Of a DNA stretch of 64,000 bases, positions 42,342 through 51,844 are shown piece after piece; within the stretch, counting starts at the first letter, position 1, and every line of letters begins with the position of its first letter. Both the position numbers and the translations under genes were made by a program. The stretch spans positions 26,218 to 90,217 of the forward strand of contig NZ_WHVW01000013.1 of assembly GCF_009651005.1 (NCBI RefSeq), read 5' to 3'. Below the pieces are notes generated by a model. That model did not search any database. It saw only the letters and a list, made by a program, of their open reading frames with translations, and was not told where the DNA came from. This DNA comes from Sporosarcina obsidiansis (GTDB taxonomy: Bacteria; Bacillota; Bacilli; Bacillales_A; Planococcaceae).

Positions 42342-43319
42342 CTAAGACACCTCCGCGATATCGTTGTTTTCGATCAATTTTAAAGACATCGTGTGTCTGT
42401 TGCCGAAGAAGTTATGAGTATCGTTATCTACGTAGAAAATCTTATTGATATCAAGGTCCTTTTCAATCACTCGTACTGGCTCGCCGCTTACTAGTCCAGC
42501 ATTCCCTCTAGCCTCGATGGACAATTCCTTCTGAATGCCTTTCTTGCGTTTCAAAGCCTGATCAGCACGGTTTTTCAACTGCGCCTTATTGACCTTGTCA
42601 GTGACTTTCTCGTAATACTGCAGAACTCCAAACTTCTTCTTGCCTTCTTCATCTTTGACTGTTACGGAAATCTGTTTTTTCTCTTCACCGGCAACCATCG
42701 TTACTTGCGTTGCTGTTTCCTCGATGCTCGTAGAATATGAATAATCTTCAATATTCACGCCAGTTTCTAACACCCAAATATCATCCGGCAAAGCAAGAGG
42801 CCGAAGCATAAACTTTCCTTTTTGCGAATACATTCGGAATCGTTTGCTTGTAGATTTTAGCGTTTCAATCATGCCGTCCAATATGATGTCGTACAGGCTC
42901 GTTTCATTTTTGTAGGTACGTACTTTCATCACGTGACCAGTATTCACAATCGATCCAATCGGTATTTCGAACTCTTTCATCAAGGCGGTAGCAATTTGAT
43001 CCACTCTCTTTTTCGTAAAGACCCTGACTGTTTTATTAATCAGCAAATATTGCATAATATCATAAGCAATCACAGTCATCATGCCGCCTTTTGTTCGGTT
43101 CTTGCCAAAAACAATACCGCGGAACAACTCCTCTTTAAACCACTTGAAAAGCACTGTGTCACCTTCTTCGACACGTACAACTTTTCGTCCGGTGCCAGGG
43201 GCAATTAAAATTCTCGCTTCGATCTTCCGGGCGGCGCTATATCTTTTGCCGGACCATGTAATTGACTCTGTTGGGATTTCAGTGACTTCGTCTGGTTTGA
43301 CTAAAAATAATTCTATCAT
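42342..43319 (-). CDS. xkdQ: XkdQ-like tail hub protein
   Basis: 325 residues of the XkdQ/late-control-D type: N-terminal SITWSGKRYSAARKIEARILIAPG, KWFKEELFRGIVFGKNRTKGG, and the C-terminal VDNDTHNFFGNRHTMSLKLIE. Forms the hub through which the spike and tape measure are assembled. Overlaps xkdP by four bases. Confidence 0.88.
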   Translation of the reverse strand: MIELFLVKPDEVTEIPTESITWSGKRYSAARKIEARILIAPGTGRKVVRVEEGDTVLFKWFKEELFRGIVFGKNRTKGGMMTVIAYDIMQYLLINKTVRVFTKKRVDQIATALMKEFEIPIGSIVNTGHVMKVRTYKNETSLYDIILDGMIETLKSTSKRFRMYSQKGKFMLRPLALPDDIWVLETGVNIEDYSYSTSIEETATQVTMVAGEEKKQISVTVKDEEGKKKFGVLQYYEKVTDKVNKAQLKNRADQALKRKKGIQKELSIEARGNAGLVSGEPVRVIEKDLDINKIFYVDNDTHNFFGNRHTMSLKLIENNDIAEVS

Positions 43320-43987
43320 TTTGGCAACCTCAGATTTGCACCAATATGGATATAGTGACCAGGCTTTTTTAAGTTGCGCTTATCACGTTTGATGATTGCA
43401 TCTTTATTCAGCTTCCAAATATCTTCCCAACGCTTGCTATCGTTGTAATACTTACGAGCAAGAGCTATCAGTGTATCTCCCTTTTTCACAACATGTGATT
43501 TGGGAACAGCTTTTGTATTCGGCCTTTCTTTCTTCGGTTGCGTCTTGGTTCGTGGCATCTTTCTGACCTCGATAAACTTATATTCTTTTAGTACAAGGTT
43601 AAAATCATAGTCACCCACATCTTTTTCACCTTCACGATAAGAAAAGTCTTCGATTGATACGGCAAAATTGATAGGCGTACCAGTAATAATAAAACGAGCG
43701 GGTTTTCTGCTGTTTTTCCAACGTTCGATCATCTTGATATAATCCCACGGATAAAGAATGCCTGAATACTCAACGAGAGGGGATTCTTCACGCGGAAAGA
43801 AGGAACTAAATTGAAATATCTTAGCGACAGGATCTTGTATGATTGTCACTTCGCCAAGCCTAGAAATCATTACATTTTCATTATTAGAACCGTTACTCAC
43901 ATTTAAAACGCCTGGCATAACGGGAAAGCGTAATTTCTCTTTCCCGTTACCAAACGTCAGCCACATTTCGTATTTACTTTTAGACAT
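43316..43987 (-). CDS. xkdP: XkdP-like LysM tail protein
   Basis: 223 residues: an N-terminal tail domain (FGNGKEKLRFPVMPGVLNVS...), a basic linker, and a C-terminal LysM domain (VVKKGDTLIALARKYYNDSKRWEDIWKLNKDAI) that can bind peptidoglycan. Baseplate hub assembly protein of the gp53/XkdP type. Confidence 0.88.
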   Translation of the reverse strand: MSKSKYEMWLTFGNGKEKLRFPVMPGVLNVSNGSNNENVMISRLGEVTIIQDPVAKIFQFSSFFPREESPLVEYSGILYPWDYIKMIERWKNSRKPARFIITGTPINFAVSIEDFSYREGEKDVGDYDFNLVLKEYKFIEVRKMPRTKTQPKKERPNTKAVPKSHVVKKGDTLIALARKYYNDSKRWEDIWKLNKDAIIKRDKRNLKKPGHYIHIGANLRLPK

Positions 43988-46900
43988 CTACCACCATCTC
44001 CCCTCCCTCGAATTCTTCGTTTAGCAAAGCCTGTCTGATATAGTCGTATGCGATTTTCCCGACTTTTTCAGCGTCCATATCGTTGGAATAATGATTATTT
44101 CCGTTAAAGTTGATATTGATTTCTCGTGGACCGTTGCCTGACGATCCGGAGTTTTCACCTCTGGATGTGGAAGTTGCCGCTTGAACTTGCTCTTCTGGTA
44201 AGAACGTTTTTTCGAAGCCGATACCATCAGCGTAAGCAGGAACTTGGTTCAAGTATTTGGCTGTTTTTCTATGTGACAAGACCTCTGTTCCACGAGGCAG
44301 ATTCATCATTGTATCTGTACTAGGTGAAAGAGTCATCTTGCCGTTTGGATAACGGATTAACTCCGGCCCTCCTCCATCACCGACGATTGCTGGACCACCG
44401 GGATGAAAGTTTGTGCCTAGGGCATATCCAGGTTCTTGATTTTGACCGCGTCTTTTCTTACCCCGCTCAATGACATAATCGGTGGCTCGCGAACCTAAAT
44501 CGGCCGCTTTTCCACCCCACTGCTTGATCTTGTCCCATGTATCTCCAAGCTTCGTAAAAATGCCTGATACATAGTCCCAAGCTTGTCCGAAGGCGCTCAC
44601 AATAGCATCTTTTACCGCAACAGCACCATTTGAAATAGGAGACCAAATATTTTCTTGAAAATAGGCACTTGCCGCCCCCCATATACCGGTAACAAAGCTC
44701 CAGCCTTCTGCAAATTTCTCTCCAATCCACGTAGCTAAAAGTTGAGCGCCTTCTCTAATTGGCATCCACACACTTTCCTCAAACCAAGATACTGCTAATC
44801 CCCAGATTGTCGTGACTACAGACCAGGCGTAAGTGACAGCTGTGGTGATCGCGAACCAAGCGATATTCGCAGCCATTACAAGTGGAGTCCAAATTGTTTC
44901 CTGAAACCAAGATACAGCTAACCCCCATAGTGTTTGAACTGCAAGCCAAGCATTTGAAACGGAAGTAGTTATCCATTCCCACGCAATTGACGCAGCCATG
45001 CTCAGAGGGGTCCAGACTGTTGAATCAAACCAAGAAACCGCCATACCCCAAAGAACCTGAATACCGATCCAAACAGTAGAAATTTTTGCGGATATCCAAT
45101 CCCACGCAATACCAGCCGCTGTTTTTAGCGGGGTCCACACTGTTTCTTCAAACCAAGAAGAGACAAATCCCCAGGCGATTTTGATTAATTGTTCTGCGAT
45201 GTCATATAAACCAACGATAAAACTGAGGGTTGTGTCAAATCCTTCTGTTAATGGATTCCACACACTTTCGTTAAACCATCCAATTGCTGCACTCCACTTT
45301 TCTTTTACCCAATCAACAGCTGCGCCCGCGCCTTCCGAAACGGGTATCCAAACAGAACTAGAAAACCAATCAGTAAAACCGCTCCACGTTTTGCTTACCC
45401 AATGAAAAGACTCACTGAATTTTTGGGCAATCCACGCGCCGGCATCAGACGCTCCAGCTTTTATAGATGACCAATTGTCGCTTAACCAATCACCGACCGC
45501 TTGTCCGCCAAGTGACCCTATGACACCGCCAATAAGCCCTCCAATAGCTGTACCGATGACCGGGACAGCGGAACCTAATGCGGCGCCCGTTGCCGCTCCT
45601 GCAAGACCACCACCAACCGCTCCAACTGTACCTGGCCTATCTTCCTTACTGGACGTAGCTATAGTCAAAGCACCAAGCGCCGTTCCAAGCACTGGCATTC
45701 TCTTGACAAAACTCCCTAAACCCGATAGCCCTTTAGAAAGTCCTTTCGGCAGTTTGAATCCTTTTTCTTTAGCGTTAGGGACGTTAAGTACAGGTTTAGC
45801 CCCTTGATTCGTCCAAGGCATTCTATACTCCTGTTTAACCTTAGGAGTACGAGCGGATTTACTCCCACTTCCGGTTGGCGCGACAGTCGCTTTTGACGTT
45901 TTACCTTTGCTAAGCCATCCGGCAATCTTTCCAGCACCCTTGACGCCTTTTCCGAGTACACTAATCGCCGTAATTAATGGACTTAATACTAGACTAGCCA
46001 GCATACTCGCAAGTAATGTCGCTACTCCTGCACCGCCGAATGCGCCTAAACTTGGATCTTTGAAGGCGTCTTTCCACATACCACCAAGCGCTTTTCCGCC
46101 TTCTTTAATACCTGTAACGATTCCTTCGAATATTGATTTACCTACAAATAAACCTATTTTTTCTGCCCAAGGTTTACCCGATGATTCCCACCAATTATTC
46201 AGTGCCGGCTTACCTTTAGAAGACCACCACGCTTCAATATCTTCAGAAATGAATTTGATTTTACCTTCGAAATCCAAATTGTTGAAGTTGCTGTTTTCAA
46301 GGTAGTTTGTTTTTATATGAGAAAAACCAGTCTCCAATTTGCTGAAAAGCCATTCTGAAACGTCGGAACCGGCTTTCATGACAGTGCTCTTCCATCGCTG
46401 CCATTTATCCTGATTATTGTCCAACCAAACTGAGATAGCACTTAACCTTGGTTTCATCGGCTCTAAAAATCCGGAACCGAACGACCGCATGATAGAACTC
46501 CTATATCCTTGTAGTGTAGAAATAATTCCATCAGCAGTTTGTGATAACTTGGCGGAACCTCCACCGAAGGAATTTTCCACTTCATTAAGGAAACCAGACC
46601 ATCCACCCATTGATTGATAGTCCTTCTTAGTAACTTTCATATTAAAGGCTTTCATCCGCTCAAATTCGCCCATCTGAGCATCGCCCAACGCTTCCATTGC
46701 ATCTGATACAGTTGAACCTGGTGTTAAAGCGGCCATATCAGCTGAAATTCTGAGCATCTTTTTCGCCATATTAATATCGCCATTTGAAAGGCCGATTCCC
46801 CGAGTTAATGCAGGAAAAAGATCCGGGGAGCTGAAAGGGGTTTTGTCAGCCAATTGCCCCATCCAAGTAATCAGTTCTTGGGATTTCTTTTTATTACCTT

Positions 46901-47639
46901 TAAGCCAATGATCCATTGAAACTTCATAGCCTTCGAAGGTCATTGCTGCCCCTACGGTTGATTCCGACAATTTGCCAACCCCGACTGCGGCTAGGGTTAC
47001 TGTTATAAGGGTGGGAATCGAAAATAAAGCCCTCTTTACGGTTCCAATAACGCTACTCGCAGCGTTAATCGCACGAATGGTAAAAGTTCGTACTTTCGGA
47101 ATAGCAGTCATAGCGTAAGAAGAAACGCGCCCAATGACACGACTGGCCATATCGACGCCTCGCACCGTAAAGTTATAGCCTTTGGATAACGTAGACCGTG
47201 CCAGGCTCCCAACCCGACGTATTATCGGCATTGCCCTATCGGTTGCCAGGATGGTCATGATTTGCGTTCGAGCAATATTTTTCCGAACAAATTTTCCGAC
47301 CTTCTGAAGAATAGGAGATGCTTTGTCTTTAGCGGACACAAACACCGCATGAGTTCTTGGCATTCTGCGTTTCATGAAGTTAGAAACGGCTGTCATCGTC
47401 TTCGTAGCTTTGTCTTTCGCTTCAAGGACGATAGCGTGAGTCTTTGCAAGGTCTTTAAGCACAAACATCTGTGTTCTTTTTAGAATCTTCGTCGCCATGT
47501 CTTTCACTCTCATACTCATGGTGATTGGTTTATTCACACGATCCCGAGCCCTTTGAAGTGAATCTATTTCGCCGCGAATAGCCCTAAGTTTCTTGGATAT
47601 TTTGTCCTGAATATCGAAGCGCGCAGTAAGTTTAGCCAT
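43980..47639 (-). CDS. xkdO: Tail tape measure protein (XkdO-like)
   Basis: 1219 residues, the longest gene of the window. N-terminal third contains six or so related segments of about 32-34 residues (D-x-A-x-x-I/L-x-x-V), then a long helical and glycine-rich hydrophobic part (GTALGALTIATSSKEDRPGTVGAVGGGLAGAATGAALGSAVP) and, at about 757-1000, seven related units of 37-40 residues starting WFxxxVWxPL. Ends with HPGGPAIVGDGGGPELIRYPNGKM and NINFNGNNHYSND, common at tape-measure C-termini. Sets tail length and passes through the hub. Confidence 0.92.
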   Translation of the reverse strand: MAKLTARFDIQDKISKKLRAIRGEIDSLQRARDRVNKPITMSMRVKDMATKILKRTQMFVLKDLAKTHAIVLEAKDKATKTMTAVSNFMKRRMPRTHAVFVSAKDKASPILQKVGKFVRKNIARTQIMTILATDRAMPIIRRVGSLARSTLSKGYNFTVRGVDMASRVIGRVSSYAMTAIPKVRTFTIRAINAASSVIGTVKRALFSIPTLITVTLAAVGVGKLSESTVGAAMTFEGYEVSMDHWLKGNKKKSQELITWMGQLADKTPFSSPDLFPALTRGIGLSNGDINMAKKMLRISADMAALTPGSTVSDAMEALGDAQMGEFERMKAFNMKVTKKDYQSMGGWSGFLNEVENSFGGGSAKLSQTADGIISTLQGYRSSIMRSFGSGFLEPMKPRLSAISVWLDNNQDKWQRWKSTVMKAGSDVSEWLFSKLETGFSHIKTNYLENSNFNNLDFEGKIKFISEDIEAWWSSKGKPALNNWWESSGKPWAEKIGLFVGKSIFEGIVTGIKEGGKALGGMWKDAFKDPSLGAFGGAGVATLLASMLASLVLSPLITAISVLGKGVKGAGKIAGWLSKGKTSKATVAPTGSGSKSARTPKVKQEYRMPWTNQGAKPVLNVPNAKEKGFKLPKGLSKGLSGLGSFVKRMPVLGTALGALTIATSSKEDRPGTVGAVGGGLAGAATGAALGSAVPVIGTAIGGLIGGVIGSLGGQAVGDWLSDNWSSIKAGASDAGAWIAQKFSESFHWVSKTWSGFTDWFSSSVWIPVSEGAGAAVDWVKEKWSAAIGWFNESVWNPLTEGFDTTLSFIVGLYDIAEQLIKIAWGFVSSWFEETVWTPLKTAAGIAWDWISAKISTVWIGIQVLWGMAVSWFDSTVWTPLSMAASIAWEWITTSVSNAWLAVQTLWGLAVSWFQETIWTPLVMAANIAWFAITTAVTYAWSVVTTIWGLAVSWFEESVWMPIREGAQLLATWIGEKFAEGWSFVTGIWGAASAYFQENIWSPISNGAVAVKDAIVSAFGQAWDYVSGIFTKLGDTWDKIKQWGGKAADLGSRATDYVIERGKKRRGQNQEPGYALGTNFHPGGPAIVGDGGGPELIRYPNGKMTLSPSTDTMMNLPRGTEVLSHRKTAKYLNQVPAYADGIGFEKTFLPEEQVQAATSTSRGENSGSSGNGPREININFNGNNHYSNDMDAEKVGKIAYDYIRQALLNEEFEGGEMVVDV

Positions 47640-47657
47640 GGATAAACCTCCTTTCTA

Positions 47658-47843
47658 TTATTTCTTTTCAGCTTCCTTCGCTTCTTTTTCATTTAGCTCT
47701 AACTTATAGCCGACGCAAGCGTTCATAAGTGCTTTAAATTGCCGCGGAGCTTCGTACCATTCTTTTAGATCAGACGGAGAATACTTTTGCTCAATCATCA
47801 GAAAATAAAAATAGACAGCTTCCTTATCCCCGTCCGCAATTAG
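47658..47843 (-). CDS. Tail assembly chaperone, -1 frame extension (made by frameshifting)
   Basis: Sixty-one codons, in the -1 frame relative to the upstream gene, read LIADGDKEAVYFYFLMIEQK and continue to the stop at 47658 just before the tape measure. It lacks a start codon or ribosome site of its own. It follows the slippery heptamer at 47843-47849, so it is expressed as the C-terminal part of a 226-residue fusion, like lambda gpGT. This matches the usual position between tail tube and tape measure. Confidence 0.78.
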   Translation of the reverse strand, partial: LIADGDKEAVYFYFLMIEQKYSPSDLKEWYEAPRQFKALMNACVGYKLELNEKEAKEAEKK

Positions 47844-48337
47844 TTTTTTGCTGCTTCTTCCAAATCTTCTAGTGAATCGTCAAAACCGTTAATCTCATTC
47901 ACAATTTGTAACCATTCGCTGTATTCTCCGCCGATATGCAGCATTTTCTTAGCTACTTCAATGGGGTCTTGCTCTTTATAAGCCTTTCGAAGTTCGGAGG
48001 ATTTGAAGTTCGGATAAACGGTTGTCTCAACAGCCATATGTGCCATGAAGCGAGCTTGGTCTACTCGTTCTCCTGTTTTGCGCTTACGAGTCCCACTGTA
48101 GACAGGTATCGTGTGCAACTTCTCTAATTCATCAATTCTTGTCGTCGGAATTGGCTTGAAACGAAAAGGCACTACCTTACCTTTTTTATCTTTAAAACGC
48201 TTGGAAACCGGGCGTGAAATTTCTTCCACTTCCTCCACATTTCCCGGCATAAAGAACGAAAGGTCATTTACCACTTCAGATAGTTCCTCGTTCTCTACCT
48301 CTTCGTTTTGTTCAATTGAATGTGTGTTTTCTGTCAT
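47840..48337 (-). CDS. xkdN: XkdN-like tail assembly chaperone (short form)
   Basis: 165 residues, acidic, with VPFRFKPIPTTRIDELEKLHT, ERVDQARFMAHMAVETTVYPNFKSSELRKAYKEQDPIEVAKKML. It resembles the phage XkdN family. It chaperones the tape measure during tail assembly; the short form ends at TAA directly after the slippery heptamer and the long form continues for 61 residues. Preceded by an AGGAGAG site. Confidence 0.85.
   Translation of the reverse strand: MTENTHSIEQNEEVENEELSEVVNDLSFFMPGNVEEVEEISRPVSKRFKDKKGKVVPFRFKPIPTTRIDELEKLHTIPVYSGTRKRKTGERVDQARFMAHMAVETTVYPNFKSSELRKAYKEQDPIEVAKKMLHIGGEYSEWLQIVNEINGFDDSLEDLEEAAKN
47843..47849 (-). promoter_or_regulatory. Programmed -1 frameshift site AAAAAAC
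   Basis: Minus strand A-AAA-AAC heptamer (X-XXY-YYZ rule) located directly before the TAA of the chaperone gene. Slipping by one base bypasses that stop and enters the 61-codon frame. Confidence 0.82.
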
Positions 48338-48394
48338 ATCAATCTCTCCTTTTGTTTTGGTATGTAAAAAAGAGCGAAATAATCCGCTCTTTAC

Positions 48395-48844
48395 TTAGTT
48401 AAAATTCTCTTCCAGTTCCTCAGGCATATCGATATCCTCAAACGTAAAGGGAATTTCCTCTTCAACTGGTTCACCTTCTGCATTAAGGCTGGCTACTTTC
48501 GTACTGTCAAAGTTCACATCGTACAAGGTAACTCGCTCTACCCCCCGACCAGAACCCGCATCATCAAGTACAGACTGGAACGTGAAATAAGGATCCGCTC
48601 CACCTTTCACATAGTCCATCATAATCCGAACGAATTTAGATGTGACCTTATAAAAAGTGGCCGTTCCTGTACCACTAGCACCAATTGTTTTATGACCTTG
48701 CATACGACGCCCCATGATCGGAACTTCTGTTTTATTTTTTTCGACGGTTGCTTCGAACTCCTTGATATAGGCTAATTCTTCACCGTCAAGAAACAAACGC
48801 CCTTCTTTACCACTAATCGTGTGAAACGATCTCATTTTAGACAT
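48395..48844 (-). CDS. xkdM: Tail tube protein (XkdM-like)
   Basis: 149 residues, beta-rich, with GKEGRLFLDGEELAYIKEFEATVEKNKTEVPIMGRRMQGHKTIGASGTGTATFYKVTSKF: the XkdM family. It polymerises into the inner tube within the sheath of the contractile tail. GGAGGGAAA precedes ATG. Confidence 0.92.
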   Translation of the reverse strand: MSKMRSFHTISGKEGRLFLDGEELAYIKEFEATVEKNKTEVPIMGRRMQGHKTIGASGTGTATFYKVTSKFVRIMMDYVKGGADPYFTFQSVLDDAGSGRGVERVTLYDVNFDSTKVASLNAEGEPVEEEIPFTFEDIDMPEELEENFN

Positions 48845-48887
48845 GTGTCATTTCCCTCCTTTTTTAAACACCAAAAAAGAGAGGCGA

Positions 48888-50282
48888 TTAGGCTGCAATC
48901 GCACTCTCTTGTGAAATAGTAGTTTCAACGTAATACTTAACTGCTGCGTAAACCGGTTGCGCATGAATACCAATGTAGAATCCATTGCCCTCTTCTGTTA
49001 CACGAACATCAATATCCGTGGTGGAATCAAAGTTCTTGATAGCCCCTTCCTTCTGAAGCTCGTTCATATACACGGTGATCAACGTTCGGACGTATTGAGC
49101 GCCATCCGGATCTGCACCAATACTGCGGTTAGCCTTATTCCGCGTCTTAATCGCATGTTTAAGCTCTCGCGTAACATCATTATTAATGCCATCCAATACA
49201 CGCATAATCTTGTTGTCCGAGAATTGCTTGTCCTTCTCGTCCGTAAATGATGTAAACGAGTTGATATCCATTTCCACCGTAACTTCTTTATCCCGCGGAT
49301 CGTATGAGAAGATAAACTCTCCGTTTCGAATAGCATCTTCCTTTGCATAAGTATCCATTCGCTCAGAAACATCTATAGCACCCTCATATGGAGCGAATGT
49401 CAGTGATTTCAACGACGAAGCTCCTGCACTTGCTCCTGTTGCCCATGCCACGGCTTCCGCGGTTGTTAGTTTACGCTCTACGAATTGCCCCTTAACTGCT
49501 CCTGGCACTGCAATTGTTACTGAATTCGTGACGTTAGTAATCCCTTCGAAATCAGCGGCATAATTCGCCATTACGCCGCCTACCTTGACGCCTGTTTCAT
49601 CTCGCAGTCGCTTCACGAATGATGCAAATACCGCTTTCAGTTCTTCATCGTCATCAACCGGCAGCCCGATCGTATCGAAAAACTCTACTTCTGCAGCGTC
49701 CATGAAGTCCAGAAAATCCTCATTGGTTACGTCTCCATTCGCTCCGCCTGTAAGGAATTTACCGGCTGTAGGTGTCAATTCTCCTGTTCCTTCAAGTTCG
49801 ACATAGTCATTCGGTTTTAAATCCGAAATGTTTTCAATTGTTTGTCTTACAACCCTGCGCAACCCAAGAAAAACAGTGATATCTTTTTTTAATGGATCAA
49901 GCACGTTTTCGGCAATACTGATCTGCAATTTATTACCGAGCGTACCACCGTACTTCGCTGTCGCAGTAACACCTGTACCTACTTCAACAGTCGCCTTAGT
50001 ACCTTCATTCAAGCGATAAACAAGGACGGTCTTCGCTTCCTTTTTCGCCTCTTTCACTAGTAACAGTTCAGGGTCATCGATTTCTGCCCCTAGATACTTC
50101 ACTGTGTCCTTGTCTTCATTAATGGCAATGAAGCTTTTCGGTTTCCCCCAGTTCAGCACAAACGGCAGAGCGGCAGTACCACGCTCTCCGACCTGCGCCC
50201 GCTTCCTTGCAGCTGATTTAAAACGAAAATAAATACCCGCTAAAATCTTTTCTACACCTTCTTCAAAAGTTCCACCGTTCAT
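48888..50282 (-). CDS. xkdK: Tail sheath protein (XkdK-like)
   Basis: 464 residues, Phage_tail_sheath family, with MNGGTFEEGVEKILAG..., the central VEFFDTIGLPVDDDEELKAVFASFVKRLRDETGVKV Rossmann-like subdomain and the C-terminal NDVTRELKHAIKTRNKANRSIGADPDG segment. Its presence proves a contractile (myovirus-type) tail. Overlaps the next small gene by four bases. Confidence 0.93.
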   Translation of the reverse strand: MNGGTFEEGVEKILAGIYFRFKSAARKRAQVGERGTAALPFVLNWGKPKSFIAINEDKDTVKYLGAEIDDPELLLVKEAKKEAKTVLVYRLNEGTKATVEVGTGVTATAKYGGTLGNKLQISIAENVLDPLKKDITVFLGLRRVVRQTIENISDLKPNDYVELEGTGELTPTAGKFLTGGANGDVTNEDFLDFMDAAEVEFFDTIGLPVDDDEELKAVFASFVKRLRDETGVKVGGVMANYAADFEGITNVTNSVTIAVPGAVKGQFVERKLTTAEAVAWATGASAGASSLKSLTFAPYEGAIDVSERMDTYAKEDAIRNGEFIFSYDPRDKEVTVEMDINSFTSFTDEKDKQFSDNKIMRVLDGINNDVTRELKHAIKTRNKANRSIGADPDGAQYVRTLITVYMNELQKEGAIKNFDSTTDIDVRVTEEGNGFYIGIHAQPVYAAVKYYVETTISQESAIAA

Positions 50283-50545
50283 TGTTCACCCTCCTTTTCA
50301 ACTGACTTTTTACCGCCAACCTTTTTCTTCAAAAATTCTTCAATTCTCTTTTTGGCTTCTGTTTTCGATACCTGGTTAGATGGGTAATTTCTAAATACGC
50401 CATCCAACACTTCAGGCTTCACGCCGAATAACTCCCGGCTATGTTCCCGCAGCTGATGAATATAAAAAAGAGACTCCTCTGACTCGCCTTGAACAGCGAC
50501 AGGAACCTCTTCAATCACTTCTTTTTCTTTTTTTTCTTTCGTCAT
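50279..50545 (-). CDS. Small protein next to sheath gene (XkzA-like position)
   Basis: 88 residues, charged ends with KEKKEKEVIEEVP at the N-terminus and a basic C-terminus. The middle, SLFYIHQLREHSRELFGVKPEVLDGVFRN, is helical. In PBSX a small gene xkzA sits at this position; sequence identity was not confirmed. Function unknown. Confidence 0.6.
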   Translation of the reverse strand: MTKEKKEKEVIEEVPVAVQGESEESLFYIHQLREHSRELFGVKPEVLDGVFRNYPSNQVSKTEAKKRIEEFLKKKVGGKKSVEKEGEQ

Positions 50546-50982
50546 CTTTTCACCCCATTACTTAATTTGAAATATTCAAGCGGTACATGTTCGGGGCGGT
50601 CATAGTGATAACGGCTGTCCCAGTTCGCTAACAATGTGACCGAGCCTTCTGTTTCCCTTACACCAATCCGGTTGATTCGCACAAAGCCCCCCGCAGAACT
50701 GCCGTCTGGATTGATCAGAGGGATTTGCCCGCGTTTCCGTCTGACAGTATCGGCAATACGTTCCGCCTCAGCATAAGCCTGCTGTGCATCCTTGTGAAAT
50801 AGCTTAACAGGCAGAGTGTACGTGTTCATGAACGTCGAAGTTGAGTCATTCCCATCGAATGACTGTGGAATAGGAAAATACATAGACGGGACCACAAAGT
50901 TCTGCGGTACTTCTTTCGTGTACACTTTGCAAGGAAACAATTGATAAAAGTATGACATGATAGAGCCGACTTCAGGATTCAA
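50542..50982 (-). CDS. xkdJ: Tail terminator/XkdJ-like protein
   Basis: 146 residues, start TTG by reading frame (a later ATG at codon 9 is possible). FPCKVYTKEVPQNFVVPSMYFPIPQSFDGND and SVTLLANWDSRYHYDRPEH match XkdJ family proteins. Probable tail-completion component. Overlaps its neighbours by four bases. Confidence 0.75.
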   Translation of the reverse strand: MNPEVGSIMSYFYQLFPCKVYTKEVPQNFVVPSMYFPIPQSFDGNDSTSTFMNTYTLPVKLFHKDAQQAYAEAERIADTVRRKRGQIPLINPDGSSAGGFVRINRIGVRETEGSVTLLANWDSRYHYDRPEHVPLEYFKLSNGVKR

Positions 50983-50993
50983 CCGCCCACCCC

Positions 50994-51494
50994 CTAAAAA
51001 TTATCATCAATCCACTGTTGCAGTTTCTTATCCAAGTTTTTGCCGAACATTTTTTCAAAGATTGCAAAGGCAAAATCCCAGTAATGCGTGCCTGGTACCC
51101 ATTGCTGTTTTAAGCCCATACCGAATTCTGACGCGGGATCGTATACAAAGCGGTCTCCATTCCAATAACCAGGGACCCACCGCACAGTAACACCTTGTTT
51201 ATTTGTCCAGTGACCGTCATTTACATAAGCGGCATATTTTACATTTGTACCAATGAGTAATGACAGCCCTCCCTCATGCATTTCCCATACGCTATTCCCG
51301 TCACCTCTCCCAAATGAGTTGAGCAAACGACCAGTGTCAACGGTGCCAGTTCTGATAATCTCGTCTTGGATAATATCTAAAAATTCAAGCCCCATTGCAT
51401 CCAACCATAGCGTCATTTCGTCTTTCAGACCGCCATTTGATGCGTTATCGAGTGCTTTCGCGAATGCATCTAGCCCTTCAATTTCAAATTTCAT
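50994..51494 (-). CDS. xkdI: HK97 gp10/XkdI-like tail component
   Basis: 166 residues. FEIEGLDAFAKALDNAS and TGRLLNSFGRGDGNSVWEM...LIGTNVKYAAYVNDGHW are HK97-gp10 hallmarks. Head-tail joining or tail-completion protein. Overlaps xkdH by four bases. Confidence 0.82.
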   Translation of the reverse strand: MKFEIEGLDAFAKALDNASNGGLKDEMTLWLDAMGLEFLDIIQDEIIRTGTVDTGRLLNSFGRGDGNSVWEMHEGGLSLLIGTNVKYAAYVNDGHWTNKQGVTVRWVPGYWNGDRFVYDPASEFGMGLKQQWVPGTHYWDFAFAIFEKMFGKNLDKKLQQWIDDNF

Positions 51495-51844
51495 AGATTC
51501 CCACTCCTGACTGCCACCACTTCAATGTGATGATTCTTGATATTCCTGGGGATCTGCAGCTTGAATTCCGTGTCATTCCAAATAACCTTATCGTTGACTC
51601 TGACATCAACATTCGGCATGAAATGGACGAGAAACGACTGAATCACCGTCGGATTAGGCTCGCCCTGGACGATAGATTGATTGCGCTCAGTAAAATAACA
51701 TCGAACATCTGTATGATCAGGGACATCGCCATACGAATAAGATTCATCTAAATCAGTACCCGGGATACCAAAGCCGCCTGCCTCCTTTTTTCTTTGCAGA
51801 TGATAAATATTACAGCGATACGTCAATATTTTGGCATAACTCAT
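51491..51844 (-). CDS. xkdH: XkdH-like head-tail connector (DUF3599)
   Basis: 117 residues. YHLQRKKEAGGFGIPGTDLDESYSYGDVPDHTDVRCYFTERN and the C-terminal LQIPRNIKNHHIEVVAVRSGNL fit the XkdH/stopper-type connector. Overlaps both neighbours. Confidence 0.8.
   Translation of the reverse strand: MSYAKILTYRCNIYHLQRKKEAGGFGIPGTDLDESYSYGDVPDHTDVRCYFTERNQSIVQGEPNPTVIQSFLVHFMPNVDVRVNDKVIWNDTEFKLQIPRNIKNHHIEVVAVRSGNL

Noticed and set aside
45907..46305. 132-codon plus-strand frame opposite the tape measure
   Set aside because: Pro-rich antisense shadow of a coding gene; no start signal.
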